Assembly (NCBI GenBank): GCA_903928365.1
Contig: CAIYQV010000426.1
Span: 1-20,121 of the forward strand
Reading direction: 5' to 3'
Source of the DNA: an uncultured Flavobacteriia bacterium
GTDB taxonomy: Bacteria; Bacteroidota; Bacteroidia; Flavobacteriales_D; Crocinitomicaceae
DNA: 20,121 nucleotides
Within the stretch, counting starts at the first letter, position 1; each line of letters opens with the position of its first letter. The notes below the pieces were generated by a model that was not told where the DNA came from, did no database searches, and saw nothing but the letters and a program-made list of their open reading frames with translations. The translations under genes and the position numbers were made by a program. This document shows positions 6,572 through 14,279 of the stretch, in pieces.

Positions 6572-7899
6572 TAAATCTCTTTTTTCTTCCAATCAAACAA
6601 ACTTAAATAACCAATGGACAAAACCCCCAATGTAATAAAGTATACATATTCTACAGACCAGATCCAGAAGATATCCCAGTGCCATACTTTAATAAATAAG
6701 TAAGCTGATGCGATGTAGATAAGTACGCAACTCGTTTCCACCAAAAAAGTTATGGTTGTATTTCCGCTGCCATTGATCGTTTGAAAGTAAACACTCACAA
6801 AACCATAAATGAAAATCGAAACGGAAATGAATCTTAGAATCTCTGCACTTTTTAAAACATGGGCTTCTGATGGATTTAAAAAGCGGATGAGTTGTTCCGG
6901 ATAAAAGATCGCTCCATGAAAAAACAGAAATAAAAAACTCACCGTTAAGAATTGTATTCTTCGCTGAATTCGTGGTAATTGATCGAATTCCTTGGCACCG
7001 ATATATTGAGAAATATAGGTTTTAGTGGTTCCTGCAAATCCCCAGATCGGCACAAAAACCAAGAAATAGATCGAACGGATGTTTTGAGAAACAGTGAGTT
7101 CGAATTTCCCCATTTGTTCTATCCACATGAAGAAAATGGTCCAGGTCCCTAGTGCCACCATTCCCTGAAACGAAAGAGGCGTTCCTACTTTTAAAAGTTC
7201 TTTGAAAGCATCCTTGCGGATGGTGAATCGTTTGAAAAGTCCAAATGCACGCGCGTCTTTTCCAAAAATCAGATAGAGTACCAAAAATGACATTCCAATC
7301 CCGTCAGCAATGGTGCTGGCAAGGGCTGCCCCTTCGAGTCCCATTTCACGAAATCCGAATTTGCCGAAGATTAAAATCCAGTCAAGTAAAATGTTTGATC
7401 CAGCAGTTAAAAGTGCCGAGATCAATACTACCCAAGTTTTTCCTTGTGCCAGCATGAAAGCCTGAATAGACAAAGTGATCATGGCAAAAAAGAGTGCGTA
7501 TGATCTGATTTGTAAGAAGTCATTCTGGAGTAAAGCAAGGTCCTTATGGTGCACAAAAGTGTCGAGTGCTATTGGTAAAACAAACTGTGCAATCAGGAAC
7601 AAACAAAATGCAACGAGAAGGTGAACTGTGACGGAGGTGGAGAAAATGGAACTGATGGCATCTTCCTGTTTTTGACCGATTCTTCTTGCGATGAGTATCT
7701 GCGCACCGTCTCCCATGCCAGCCAGAGCCATGAATAAGGTGACATATAAAAGTCCTCCGTTGCCAACAGCATCGAAGGCAGAAGTATCATAACGACTTAT
7801 AAATGCAGCGTCTGTAAGTAAAACGACTGATTGAATGAAACTGGACACCATCAATGGAACAGCCACTCCTAAGATCGTTTTATATCTGAGATCGAGCAT
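6571..7899 (-). CDS. MATE family efflux transporter
   Basis: This 442-residue polytopic membrane protein has about twelve hydrophobic segments arranged as two similar halves, as in MATE antiporters that expel cationic drugs or metabolites using a Na+ or H+ gradient. The N-terminal LGVAVPLMVSSFIQSVVLLTD and the following AFISRYDTSAFDAVGNGG resemble the MATE start, where a P-x-M and a D-x-x-F-I/V pattern are usual. In the second half, VGTPLSFQGMVALGTWT is the matching repeat. The ATG at 7899 is preferred to the TTG just before it. Only 3 bp separate it from the stop of the upstream methyltransferase gene, and its own stop overlaps the fmt start. The substrate cannot be told from sequence, and it shares no obvious pathway with its two RNA-modification neighbours. 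Confidence 0.9.
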   Translation of the reverse strand: MLDLRYKTILGVAVPLMVSSFIQSVVLLTDAAFISRYDTSAFDAVGNGGLLYVTLFMALAGMGDGAQILIARRIGQKQEDAISSIFSTSVTVHLLVAFCLFLIAQFVLPIALDTFVHHKDLALLQNDFLQIRSYALFFAMITLSIQAFMLAQGKTWVVLISALLTAGSNILLDWILIFGKFGFREMGLEGAALASTIADGIGMSFLVLYLIFGKDARAFGLFKRFTIRKDAFKELLKVGTPLSFQGMVALGTWTIFFMWIEQMGKFELTVSQNIRSIYFLVFVPIWGFAGTTKTYISQYIGAKEFDQLPRIQRRIQFLTVSFLFLFFHGAIFYPEQLIRFLNPSEAHVLKSAEILRFISVSIFIYGFVSVYFQTINGSGNTTITFLVETSCVLIYIASAYLFIKVWHWDIFWIWSVEYVYFITLGVLSIGYLSLFDWKKKEI

Positions 7900-7902
7900 C
7901 AA

Positions 7903-9075
7903 TTAATCTACTTGAATTACGAGACCTTTTAGGTATTCGCCTTCTGGATGAAAAGCATTGACAGGATGGTCTGCAGGTTGGTGCAACTGTTCCAGGATGC
8001 GAACATTTCTTCCGGATTCAATGGCTGCAGCAATTACGGTGTTGTTGAACAGGTATTTATCCACGACTTGAGAACAGGAAAAAGTGAAAATTAATCCGCC
8101 CGGTTTGATCTGACGGATCGCATGAGCGTTTAGCCGTTTATAGCCTTGTATTGCCTGGTGTCTTTTGTCTCGGTGTTTAGCAAAAGCTGGCGGATCGAGC
8201 ACGATGATATCATAATCCTCTTTCAGGTCCTTCATGTATTCCATGGCATCTGCAACGATCGTGTCATGTTTTCCTGAGAATTGATTGAGTTGAATATTCT
8301 GCTCAGTAAGCTCAATGGCTTTTTTGGAGCTGTCAAGCGAGTGTACTAAGGTGGCGCCGCCTTTTAAAGCAGACAAGCTGAATCCTCCTGAATAGCAAAA
8401 CGTATTTAACACTTTCTTGCCGTTTGCATATCGTCCCAATAAAGCCCTGTTTTCACGTTGATCAATGAAAAAGCCTGTTTTTTGCCCATTGATCCAATCA
8501 ATGGCATATTGAATTCCATTTTCATGCGCAAGGTGTGGAGTAATACAGTTGCCAGAAAGGAAATTATCGCTCGTCTCAACTCTTTTAGGCAGTGTGTCTG
8601 AACTTTTAGAATAGATGATCAATTCACTACCCAACGCATCCAGTAAGGCATTTTTGATCAATTCAATCGATTGATACATGCCTAAGCTATGGCATTGAAT
8701 GATGGCGGCATCATTGTAATAATCAATCACAAGTCCGGGTAAAGAATCTCCTTCACCGTGAACCAATCTGCAAATGCTATTATCCTTATGAAATAAACCG
8801 AGGTTTCTTCTTAATGCTATTGCATTAGAAATACGTTTCCTGAAAAAAGAGGCATCAATAAGTTCATCAGTAAACGTAAGAACGCGAATGGCAATGGTCG
8901 CATTTTGAAAATGTCCTTTTGCCAGGAAATTGCCTCTTGGATCTTCAAGGCACACAACCGCACCATCTTCTGGTAGATCCTGGCCTTCCATCAATGCGCC
9001 TGAAAAAACCCAAGGGTGTTTTCGACCGATAGAATCAAGTTTGTTTTTTCTTACGCGCAGTGTTGATTCGTTCAT
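7903..9075 (-). CDS. RlmI-like class I rRNA (cytosine-5) methyltransferase
   Basis: This 390-residue protein resembles RlmI/YccW, which methylates C5 of a cytosine in 23S rRNA using S-adenosylmethionine. An N-terminal PUA RNA-binding domain begins LRVRKNKLDSIGRKHPWVFSG. The central EEHEAD-like region includes RLVHGEGDSLPGLVIDYY near 103-120. The methyltransferase domain shows QKTGFFIDQRENR (198-210), the cofactor motif VLNTFCYSGGFSLSAL (222-237), VLDPPAFAKHR (292-302) and FTFSCSQ (330-336), the latter probably holding the catalytic cysteine. An open frame extends upstream to 9138, but a consensus promoter at 9092-9120 lies inside that extension and homologues start like MNESTLRVRK, so the ATG at 9075 is chosen. 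It leads the operon with the MATE and fmt genes. The exact target base is inferred. Confidence 0.9.
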   Translation of the reverse strand: MNESTLRVRKNKLDSIGRKHPWVFSGALMEGQDLPEDGAVVCLEDPRGNFLAKGHFQNATIAIRVLTFTDELIDASFFRKRISNAIALRRNLGLFHKDNSICRLVHGEGDSLPGLVIDYYNDAAIIQCHSLGMYQSIELIKNALLDALGSELIIYSKSSDTLPKRVETSDNFLSGNCITPHLAHENGIQYAIDWINGQKTGFFIDQRENRALLGRYANGKKVLNTFCYSGGFSLSALKGGATLVHSLDSSKKAIELTEQNIQLNQFSGKHDTIVADAMEYMKDLKEDYDIIVLDPPAFAKHRDKRHQAIQGYKRLNAHAIRQIKPGGLIFTFSCSQVVDKYLFNNTVIAAAIESGRNVRILEQLHQPADHPVNAFHPEGEYLKGLVIQVD

Positions 9076-9091
9076 ATCGTGAATTGAAGAG

Positions 9092-9120
9092 CAAAAGTAA
9101 CAAAAGGATGTGGAGAACAA
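9092..9120 (-). promoter_or_regulatory. Bacteroidota-type promoter of the rlmI-like-MATE-fmt operon
   Basis: On the minus strand TTG (9118-9120) is followed by 18 bp and TACTTTTG (9092-9099), an exact match to the TAnnTTTG -7 element. The expected transcription start is about 10-14 bases before the ATG at 9075, giving a short leader. The promoter also decides the start of the first gene by excluding the longer open frame. Confidence 0.7.
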
Positions 9121-9167
9121 GGGTGGAGGTTTATGCAAGCTAGATGGATTGCTTCTAATTTTACACT

Positions 9168-9605
9168 ATGGCTTACAAAGAATGTGTTTTTAATGTCTAT
9201 TTACTAAACGAACATTTTTCTCCGGAATATGCTGAAGCACAGCATGGGGGTAAAGATTCTGAAAACAATAGACGGTATGACTGGGAGGATGAATTTGCGA
9301 TTACCTCTTCAGTAAAGAAGATTGAAGTACTCAAGGATGTAGAATATCCTTTGAGAGGTGTGTTGCCTGATGGGAAAGAATTTAGTTATGACGTCACGTC
9401 AATGTTGCTTTTTAAGATTATTTCTGATGATGCTCCTGAAACGTATGTCGGTGCATCCCAGAGTATTGTCGATCGTTATGAACAGGAGGATTTAGAGGGA
9501 AAAGTTCGGATTCGGATTTATTTAAAGGATTACGAACCGATGGCTAATCCAATCCCGGGTGTTTATATTGCTTCAAAGGAATTCCCTAAAGAATTGATTT
9601 TCTAA
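9168..9605 (+). CDS. Small acidic protein of unknown function
   Basis: I do not recognise this 145-residue protein. It has no signal peptide, membrane segment or cysteine cluster; its single cysteine is residue 6. It is acidic, with an aromatic-rich N-terminus (ECVFNVYLLNEHFSPEYAEA) and a charged YDWEDEF stretch. Alternating strand-like segments follow (KKIEVLKDVEYPLRGVL, KVRIRIYLKDYEP, GVYIASKEFPKELIF), suggesting a compact mostly-beta fold. The gene begins a plus-strand cluster: its stop overlaps the start of the ABC ATPase gene by one base (TAATG), implying coupled translation and perhaps a shared process. A TAATTTTA sequence 4 bases before the ATG is one mismatch from the -7 consensus, but it would give a nearly leaderless message and lacks a TTG partner. 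The divergent rlmI-like promoter is less than 80 bp away. Confidence 0.8.
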   Translation: MAYKECVFNVYLLNEHFSPEYAEAQHGGKDSENNRRYDWEDEFAITSSVKKIEVLKDVEYPLRGVLPDGKEFSYDVTSMLLFKIISDDAPETYVGASQSIVDRYEQEDLEGKVRIRIYLKDYEPMANPIPGVYIASKEFPKELIF

Positions 9606-10540
9606 TGCTTAAAGTTGAGAGCGTAAGTCTTAATTATGATCGTGATATCCTGAAGGATATTACGCTTTCCGTTTCTGAAGGAGAAATCATTGGGATAGTT
9701 GGGAAAAGTGGAGCGGGAAAAACTTCTTTGTTGAAAATAATGTCCGGACTACTACAGCCTTCATCCGGGAAGGTAGAACTTTACGGAGAAGCAGTAAGAG
9801 GTCCTCAGATCAAGTTGGTTCCAGGTCATCCGGAGATTCAATTGGTGAATCAGGATTTTCATTTGGACACCTATCATACAGTGGAAGAAAATGTTCGCGA
9901 ACAGATACTTTATCTTCCGCAAAAAGAACGTGATCACTTAGTTGGCGAGTTGTTGGAATTAGTTGAACTGGATGAATTGAAGCACCAAAAAGCTACAACG
10001 CTTTCCGGAGGTGAACAACAGCGTTTGGCGCTAGCACGAGCTCTTGCATGCGAGCCGAAACTGATATTATTGGACGAGCCATTTGTACATCTGGATGGAA
10101 GGTTGCGTTCTAAATTGGTAAAGTATCTTTTGGATCTTCGGGATATTCGAGGGACATCCTTTGTTTTGGTCTCTCACGATGGTGCTGAAATGCTTTCACT
10201 TGCGGATAAGATCCTATGTATGAAAAAGGGAAAGATCTATCGTAAGGGAAAGCCAAAAGAACTTTATTACAAGCCGAGAAGTATTGAAGAAGGCAAACTT
10301 TTTGGACCTATCAACGCTGTATCTGCAGTTGATAAACGTGTGTTATTTCGCCCGGATGAAATAGTGTTTGAGGAAACATCTGATGGAATTACACTAGATT
10401 TGATCTTTGAAAAAGCAATTTTCACAGGTGCTGTGTATGAAAATTATTTTCGTACTCCACGCAAAGAATTGGTAATGTTATATTCCATGAATAACGACTT
10501 GTCACATGTCACAAAAGCCTTCGTCGTCAAAAAGAAATGA
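9605..10540 (+). CDS. ABC transporter ATP-binding protein with C-terminal TOBE-like region
   Basis: This 311-residue soluble ATPase has a complete nucleotide-binding domain: Walker A GKSGAGKT at 33-40, Q-loop glutamine near 83, signature LSGGEQQ at 133-139, Walker B LILLDEP at 153-159, and switch histidine H191 in VSHDG. After about residue 230 an extra 80-residue region follows, containing LFRPDEIVF and TGAVYENYF. It resembles the TOBE/OB domain of the PotA/FbpC importer class, in which RPE and Y-E-x-x motifs are common. No permease or binding protein gene is adjacent. Upstream it overlaps a small unknown gene by one base; downstream it overlaps a YihY-family membrane protein gene by 35 bases. 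Its role may be import of an ion or small solute with unlinked partners, or work with the YihY protein. Substrate unknown. Confidence 0.9.
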   Translation: MLKVESVSLNYDRDILKDITLSVSEGEIIGIVGKSGAGKTSLLKIMSGLLQPSSGKVELYGEAVRGPQIKLVPGHPEIQLVNQDFHLDTYHTVEENVREQILYLPQKERDHLVGELLELVELDELKHQKATTLSGGEQQRLALARALACEPKLILLDEPFVHLDGRLRSKLVKYLLDLRDIRGTSFVLVSHDGAEMLSLADKILCMKKGKIYRKGKPKELYYKPRSIEEGKLFGPINAVSAVDKRVLFRPDEIVFEETSDGITLDLIFEKAIFTGAVYENYFRTPRKELVMLYSMNNDLSHVTKAFVVKKK

Positions 10541-11417
10541 GTATCTGCCCTGGGTGGAAGTGCCTGGGTTAATCAAAGATACATTTAAGGGTTTTTTTGA
10601 GGAAAAAGGACTCTTTCACGGTGCTGCACTGGCTTATTACACGGTGTTTGCAATGGTTCCATTGCTGTATCTGTGTATTGCTTATTTTGGAAAGATCATC
10701 GGTCAGGATGTGATGTTGCAGATTATTGAAGATCTTTTAAAAACGAAGGTTGGCATTCAGGATGTAACGGGTATAATGGATTTTATCCGTCAACTGAATT
10801 TTGAAAAAGGAAACTGGTTGATGGAATTGATTGGCATCGGGGTGTTGTTGGTAGCAAGCTCGGCCTTTGTGGGGTGTTTACGTCACAGTATCAATGATTT
10901 TTTTGATCTGGAGATCAATTATTCGTCGCGAAAAAAGAAGCTAGTTAAAAATATACTCTTCAGGATAGTGTCTCTGGCTGTTGTGGCTGCATCTACGGTG
11001 GTGATCATCGTGTTCTATTTTGCACAAACCGTCTTAGTATCATTGAGTAGTGATTTCTTTAATAATGTTCACTGGCTTGATATAGTTCTCTCTAATGTGC
11101 TTCGTCACGGATTAGCAATTATGAGCAATGCGCTTCTTTTTACTATGATATTTAAGTATGTGCATGATGGATTTGTTAAATGGAAATTGGCTTTCGGAGG
11201 TGCTATTGTTACTTCCGTTTTGTTGTATATTGGTCAGTTGTTGATTAAATATTACTTATTCAATTACTTCTTTGGGGGGAAAAGTGGTGGTATCGCTGGA
11301 ACACTCTTTGTAATGCTTGCATGGGTATATTACAGCTCTCAGATTATCTTTTTTGGGGCTAAATTCACTGCCGTTTATGCCCGGAAAATAGGCAAACCGA
11401 TTTCGTTTAAAGAGTGA
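10506..11417 (+). CDS. YihY/BrkB family inner-membrane protein
   Basis: This 303-residue integral membrane protein belongs to the YihY/UPF0761 (once called virulence factor BrkB) family, whose molecular function remains unsettled. Six hydrophobic segments are seen at about residues 38-64, 105-124, 151-180, 196-216, 226-250 and 262-291. Family hallmarks include HGAALAYYTVFAMVPLL in the first segment and AGTLFVMLAWVYYSSQIIFFGA in the last. The first 35 residues and the C-terminus are cytoplasmic-looking and basic. The ATG at 10506 lies inside the upstream ABC ATPase gene, an overlap of 35 bases in another frame. No other ATG precedes the first membrane segment, so this start is favoured. It is the last gene of the three-gene plus-strand cluster. 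The old ribonuclease BN assignment for this family is regarded as erroneous. Confidence 0.92.
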   Translation: MSQKPSSSKRNEYLPWVEVPGLIKDTFKGFFEEKGLFHGAALAYYTVFAMVPLLYLCIAYFGKIIGQDVMLQIIEDLLKTKVGIQDVTGIMDFIRQLNFEKGNWLMELIGIGVLLVASSAFVGCLRHSINDFFDLEINYSSRKKKLVKNILFRIVSLAVVAASTVVIIVFYFAQTVLVSLSSDFFNNVHWLDIVLSNVLRHGLAIMSNALLFTMIFKYVHDGFVKWKLAFGGAIVTSVLLYIGQLLIKYYLFNYFFGGKSGGIAGTLFVMLAWVYYSSQIIFFGAKFTAVYARKIGKPISFKE

Positions 11418-11465
11418 TTGTTTAAATAATTGTCAATTTATGGTGATTATTTAATCTGATTTTTC

Positions 11466-11481
11466 TATGTTTGTTCAAACA
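11466..11481 (+). promoter_or_regulatory. -7 element and overlapping palindromic operator candidate
   Basis: TATGTTTG (11466-11473) matches the Bacteroidota -7 element exactly, 16 bases before the regulator ATG. A 14-bp perfect inverted repeat TGTTTG-TT-CAAACA (11468-11481) overlaps it and extends over the expected transcription start. Binding there would block the promoter, so this is a good candidate site for autoregulation by the downstream XRE-S24 protein. No clear TTG lies at the right distance upstream. Confidence 0.5.
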
Positions 11482-11489
11482 AAACAGAT

Positions 11490-12290
11490 ATGATCGGTAA
11501 TAATCTCAAATTACTTAGAAAAAGACTAAAGCGTTCTCAAGAAGAAGTGGCCCAAGATCTTGGTTTGACACGTTCCTCCTACAGCGGCTATGAAAATGGA
11601 GTGGCGCAGCCAAGCATTGAAAATTTGATTGCTTTTGGTGATTATTTCAAAGTTACGGTGGATGAATTACTAAGAAAAGATTTTTCAATGTTCTCCGAAG
11701 GTGATTGGAATTTGTTGGAAAAGGGACTGGATAGGGATGTGAAAGGGCAGAAATTGAGAGTATTAACTGCAGTCGTAGATTCAAATGAGGAAGAATTGAT
11801 CGAGTTGATTCCTTACAAGGCAAGTGCAGGATATACTTCCGGTTATGCAGATCCAGACTACTTAAAGGTGCTTCCTACATTTACACTTCCATTTCTTTCC
11901 AGAAATAAAAAATACAGATCGTTTCCTATCAAAGGAGACTCAATGCCTCCGGTGGTTGAAGGTTCGTATGTAGTAGCTGAATACGTTCAGAACTGGATGT
12001 CCATTCGCTCAGGCACACCTTGTATTGTAGTTACCAATGATGATGGAATTGTGTTCAAGGTCGTACACAATTTGCTGGAATCAGAGCAGTCGTTTAGGTT
12101 GTGTTCAACAAATACGTTTTACAAGCCGTACGATGTGCATGTGAAGGACATACTTGAAATTTGGAAATTTGTCAATTACATTTCTCCGGAATTACCAGAA
12201 GTGAGGATGGATGATCAGGATCTGAGTCGTTCTATTCAGGATCTTCAAAAGGAAATTCATGATCTGCGTTCCTCATTAGGCAAGTCTTGA
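11490..12290 (+). CDS. XRE-family regulator with S24 (LexA/CI-like) peptidase domain
   Basis: The 266-residue protein has an N-terminal helix-turn-helix of the Cro/CI type (about 4-62, including SQEEVAQDLGLTRSSYSGYE) and a C-terminal S24 domain. The latter carries KGDSMPP with catalytic S151 and GIVFKVV with K190, so the Ser-Lys dyad is intact. A linker KASAGYTSGYADPDY contains an Ala113-Gly114 bond, the usual self-cleavage site of LexA and CI repressors. The last 25 residues look like a short coiled coil. Proteins of this kind are widespread in Bacteroidota and may control stress or SOS-type genes after RecA-stimulated cleavage, but targets are not known. A palindrome over its own promoter suggests autorepression. 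No phage genes are nearby, so this is a chromosomal regulator rather than a prophage repressor. Its stop codon directly abuts that of convergent recQ. Confidence 0.9.
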   Translation: MIGNNLKLLRKRLKRSQEEVAQDLGLTRSSYSGYENGVAQPSIENLIAFGDYFKVTVDELLRKDFSMFSEGDWNLLEKGLDRDVKGQKLRVLTAVVDSNEEELIELIPYKASAGYTSGYADPDYLKVLPTFTLPFLSRNKKYRSFPIKGDSMPPVVEGSYVVAEYVQNWMSIRSGTPCIVVTNDDGIVFKVVHNLLESEQSFRLCSTNTFYKPYDVHVKDILEIWKFVNYISPELPEVRMDDQDLSRSIQDLQKEIHDLRSSLGKS

Positions 12291-14189
12291 TTATTTCTTG
12301 TGATATCCGGCTTGATCTAAATAGATACGTTCTTCAAGCATCAACGATTTAAGTAAGCTTTTGATAAAGGATGTTGAAAGTTGAAAATGATTCACACAGT
12401 CTTCAAGTGTTCTGGGATTGCTTAAGAAAGTTACCAGATCTTCTTTTGCCTTTTCAGGATTGATATTTTTTTCTTCTCTGGATTTGCAAACATCACATTG
12501 CCCACAGATCGTTCCCGTTTGACCAAAATAGTCAAGAAGTGCTTGAGATCGGCAGGTGTCTCCGGTAAGAAATTGGATAGCAGCTGTTAATTTTTCTTCG
12601 GCAAACTGTTTTCTTTTTGCATATACTTCCTGTGAAATAGTTAGATAGTCATCTGGTAATCGTTCGTGTAAAAGGGTAACAGTCGGTAAGTCGGTTGACC
12701 ATGTGATATCGATAATTCCATAGGTTTCGAGTTCCTGGAGTAACTGTTTGAGTTGTATTTCATTGATCTTCAAACGTTGGCAAAGCTCTTTTTCGTGAAT
12801 TTCAAAGAAAAGATCAAAAATTCCCGGGTAACTTCTGGATAGAAAAGTGGTTAAAGGTAGGAATTTTTTATGGGCAATCTGAAAATTGTATAATTCCTTG
12901 TTTCCAACAATGAATTTTATTTTTGTAGGATTAAAAAAGTGCTCTGAAAATGAAATCGTTTCATTCAATTCCAGTAATTTCAATGAGTGATAAGTAGCAG
13001 TTGGCTCCATATTATATGCAGAAGTGAGTGCACGAAGATCCAGCGGGTAGGTTTCTTCTTTTCCGGATCCAATGGCAATTTTCAAAAAACTGCACATCGC
13101 ACGATAACAATGTTTTACTGTTTCCAATGCTGGAAACTGATTGCTTAAATTTCTGCGAAGTTGCTCAAGATCCGTGTTGTTCCAAACTGCAATGGCCAAT
13201 GCAGTTTCTCCATCTCTTCCGGCACGACCAGCCTCCTGGAAATAAGCTTCAAGAGATGAAGGAAATTCATAATGCATCACATAACGTACGTCGGGCTTGT
13301 CAATTCCCATTCCAAAGGCATTCGTAGCCACAATCACTCTGGTTTGATCCGCAAGCCAGTGATCCAATAGTTGTTTTCGATCTAGATTGTTAAGTCCACC
13401 ATGGAAGGCCGCTGCCCGAATTCCGGAATTGATCAGGGAGCGTGTAACATCCTTTACACTTTTTCGCGTTTGACAATACACGATCCCAGTTTCGTTTGAA
13501 TGAGATAAGCAGTACTTAATAATCGTATTTAATTTATTTTCAGTGCAGTATGTTGAGTAGATTAAATTCTTTCTTTCAAATGATGATTCATGGATCTTTG
13601 CATTTTTCAGTTCAAGATGTGCGATGATGTCTTTCCTTACTCGATCCGTTGCAGTGGCTGTAACGGCAATAATTGGTGTGTTAGGATGGTATTCTCTCAA
13701 AGACTTTATTTTCAGAAAACTGGGCCTGAAATCATGCCCCCATTCTGAAATACAATGAGCTTCATCTACCACAATTAAGCCAACGGTCATTAATTTAAAT
13801 CGCTCGATAAAAAAACGTGATTGAATGCGCTCAGGGGATGTGTAAAGGAAATCCAGTCCTCCAAAGCGCGCGTTGTCTAAAATCAGATCGATTTCTCTGT
13901 AACCCATTCCACTTACGATACAAGCAGCTTTTATTCCACGTTTTTTTAGATTCTGCACTTGGTCCTGCATGAGGGCAATGAGTGGAGAAATGACCACGGT
14001 GATTCCTTCACGTGCAAGTCCTGGAACTTGAAAACAAATTGATTTCCCACCACCAGTTGGTAAGAGCGCAAGCGTATCAAACCCATTGATCGCATCCTGA
14101 ACAATGGGCTCCTGGGCAGGTCTGAAATGTTCAAACCCCCAATATTTTCGCAATATATCTAGACTTTTGCTCATTGATACAGTTGTCAT
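12291..14189 (-). CDS. recQ: RecQ-family ATP-dependent DNA helicase
   Basis: This 632-residue superfamily 2 helicase unwinds DNA 3' to 5' in recombination and fork repair. Motifs visible are the motif 0 region YWGFEHFRPAQ (16-26), Walker A PTGGGKS (44-50), DEAH (142-145) followed by the RecQ aromatic-rich loop CISEWGHDFR, TATA motif III near 175, and motif VI QEAGRAGRDG. The zinc-binding segment CRSQALLDYFGQ through CGQCDVC near residues 540-570 holds four cysteines. A short winged-helix-like end follows, with no HRDC domain, so the protein is compact compared with E. coli-type RecQ plus HRDC. A consensus -7 sequence (TACCTTTG) ends just before the first ATG, which would place transcription start inside the first codons. 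The second ATG at 14174 (MSKSLDIL) may therefore be the real start. Confidence 0.93.
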   Translation of the reverse strand: MTTVSMSKSLDILRKYWGFEHFRPAQEPIVQDAINGFDTLALLPTGGGKSICFQVPGLAREGITVVISPLIALMQDQVQNLKKRGIKAACIVSGMGYREIDLILDNARFGGLDFLYTSPERIQSRFFIERFKLMTVGLIVVDEAHCISEWGHDFRPSFLKIKSLREYHPNTPIIAVTATATDRVRKDIIAHLELKNAKIHESSFERKNLIYSTYCTENKLNTIIKYCLSHSNETGIVYCQTRKSVKDVTRSLINSGIRAAAFHGGLNNLDRKQLLDHWLADQTRVIVATNAFGMGIDKPDVRYVMHYEFPSSLEAYFQEAGRAGRDGETALAIAVWNNTDLEQLRRNLSNQFPALETVKHCYRAMCSFLKIAIGSGKEETYPLDLRALTSAYNMEPTATYHSLKLLELNETISFSEHFFNPTKIKFIVGNKELYNFQIAHKKFLPLTTFLSRSYPGIFDLFFEIHEKELCQRLKINEIQLKQLLQELETYGIIDITWSTDLPTVTLLHERLPDDYLTISQEVYAKRKQFAEEKLTAAIQFLTGDTCRSQALLDYFGQTGTICGQCDVCKSREEKNINPEKAKEDLVTFLSNPRTLEDCVNHFQLSTSFIKSLLKSLMLEERIYLDQAGYHKK

Positions 14190-14190
14190 T

Positions 14191-14198
14191 CAAAGGTA
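14191..14198 (-). promoter_or_regulatory. -7 element upstream of recQ (TACCTTTG)
   Basis: On the minus strand this octamer matches TAnnTTTG exactly and ends one base before the first possible recQ ATG (14189). If used, transcription would start near 14184 and the in-frame ATG at 14174 would be the initiator. No TTG stands at the standard distance, so confidence is limited. Confidence 0.4.
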
Positions 14199-14229
14199 AA
14201 AAAAAGGTTGCTCTTTGAAATGAATTAGT

Positions 14230-14259
14230 TTGTAGGGTCGGGTATTCTGTTTATCTTCG
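14230..14259 (+). promoter_or_regulatory. Bacteroidota-type promoter of ilvE
   Basis: TTG (14230-14232), 19 bp, then TATCTTCG (14252-14259), which is one mismatch from TAnnTTTG. The predicted start lies near 14266, about 14 bases before the ilvE ATG. It is divergent from the recQ signals about 35 bp away, so the two genes share one control region. Confidence 0.6.
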
Positions 14260-14279
14260 TTGTCTCTTAAGAACTGTAT

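Noticed and set aside
6572..6592. Longer fmt product from a TTG at 6592
   Set aside because: The ATG at 6571 overlaps the previous stop (TAATG), follows a purine-rich stretch and gives the canonical N-terminus.
9076..9138. N-terminal extension of the rlmI-like protein starting at 9138 (MHKPPPLFS...)
   Set aside because: The extension contains the consensus promoter at 9092-9120, and the known family N-terminus begins at the ATG at 9075.
11490..12290. Prophage repressor
   Set aside because: The CI-like architecture is intact, but there are no integrase, excision or structural phage genes around it, and the protein type is common as a chromosomal regulator in Bacteroidota.
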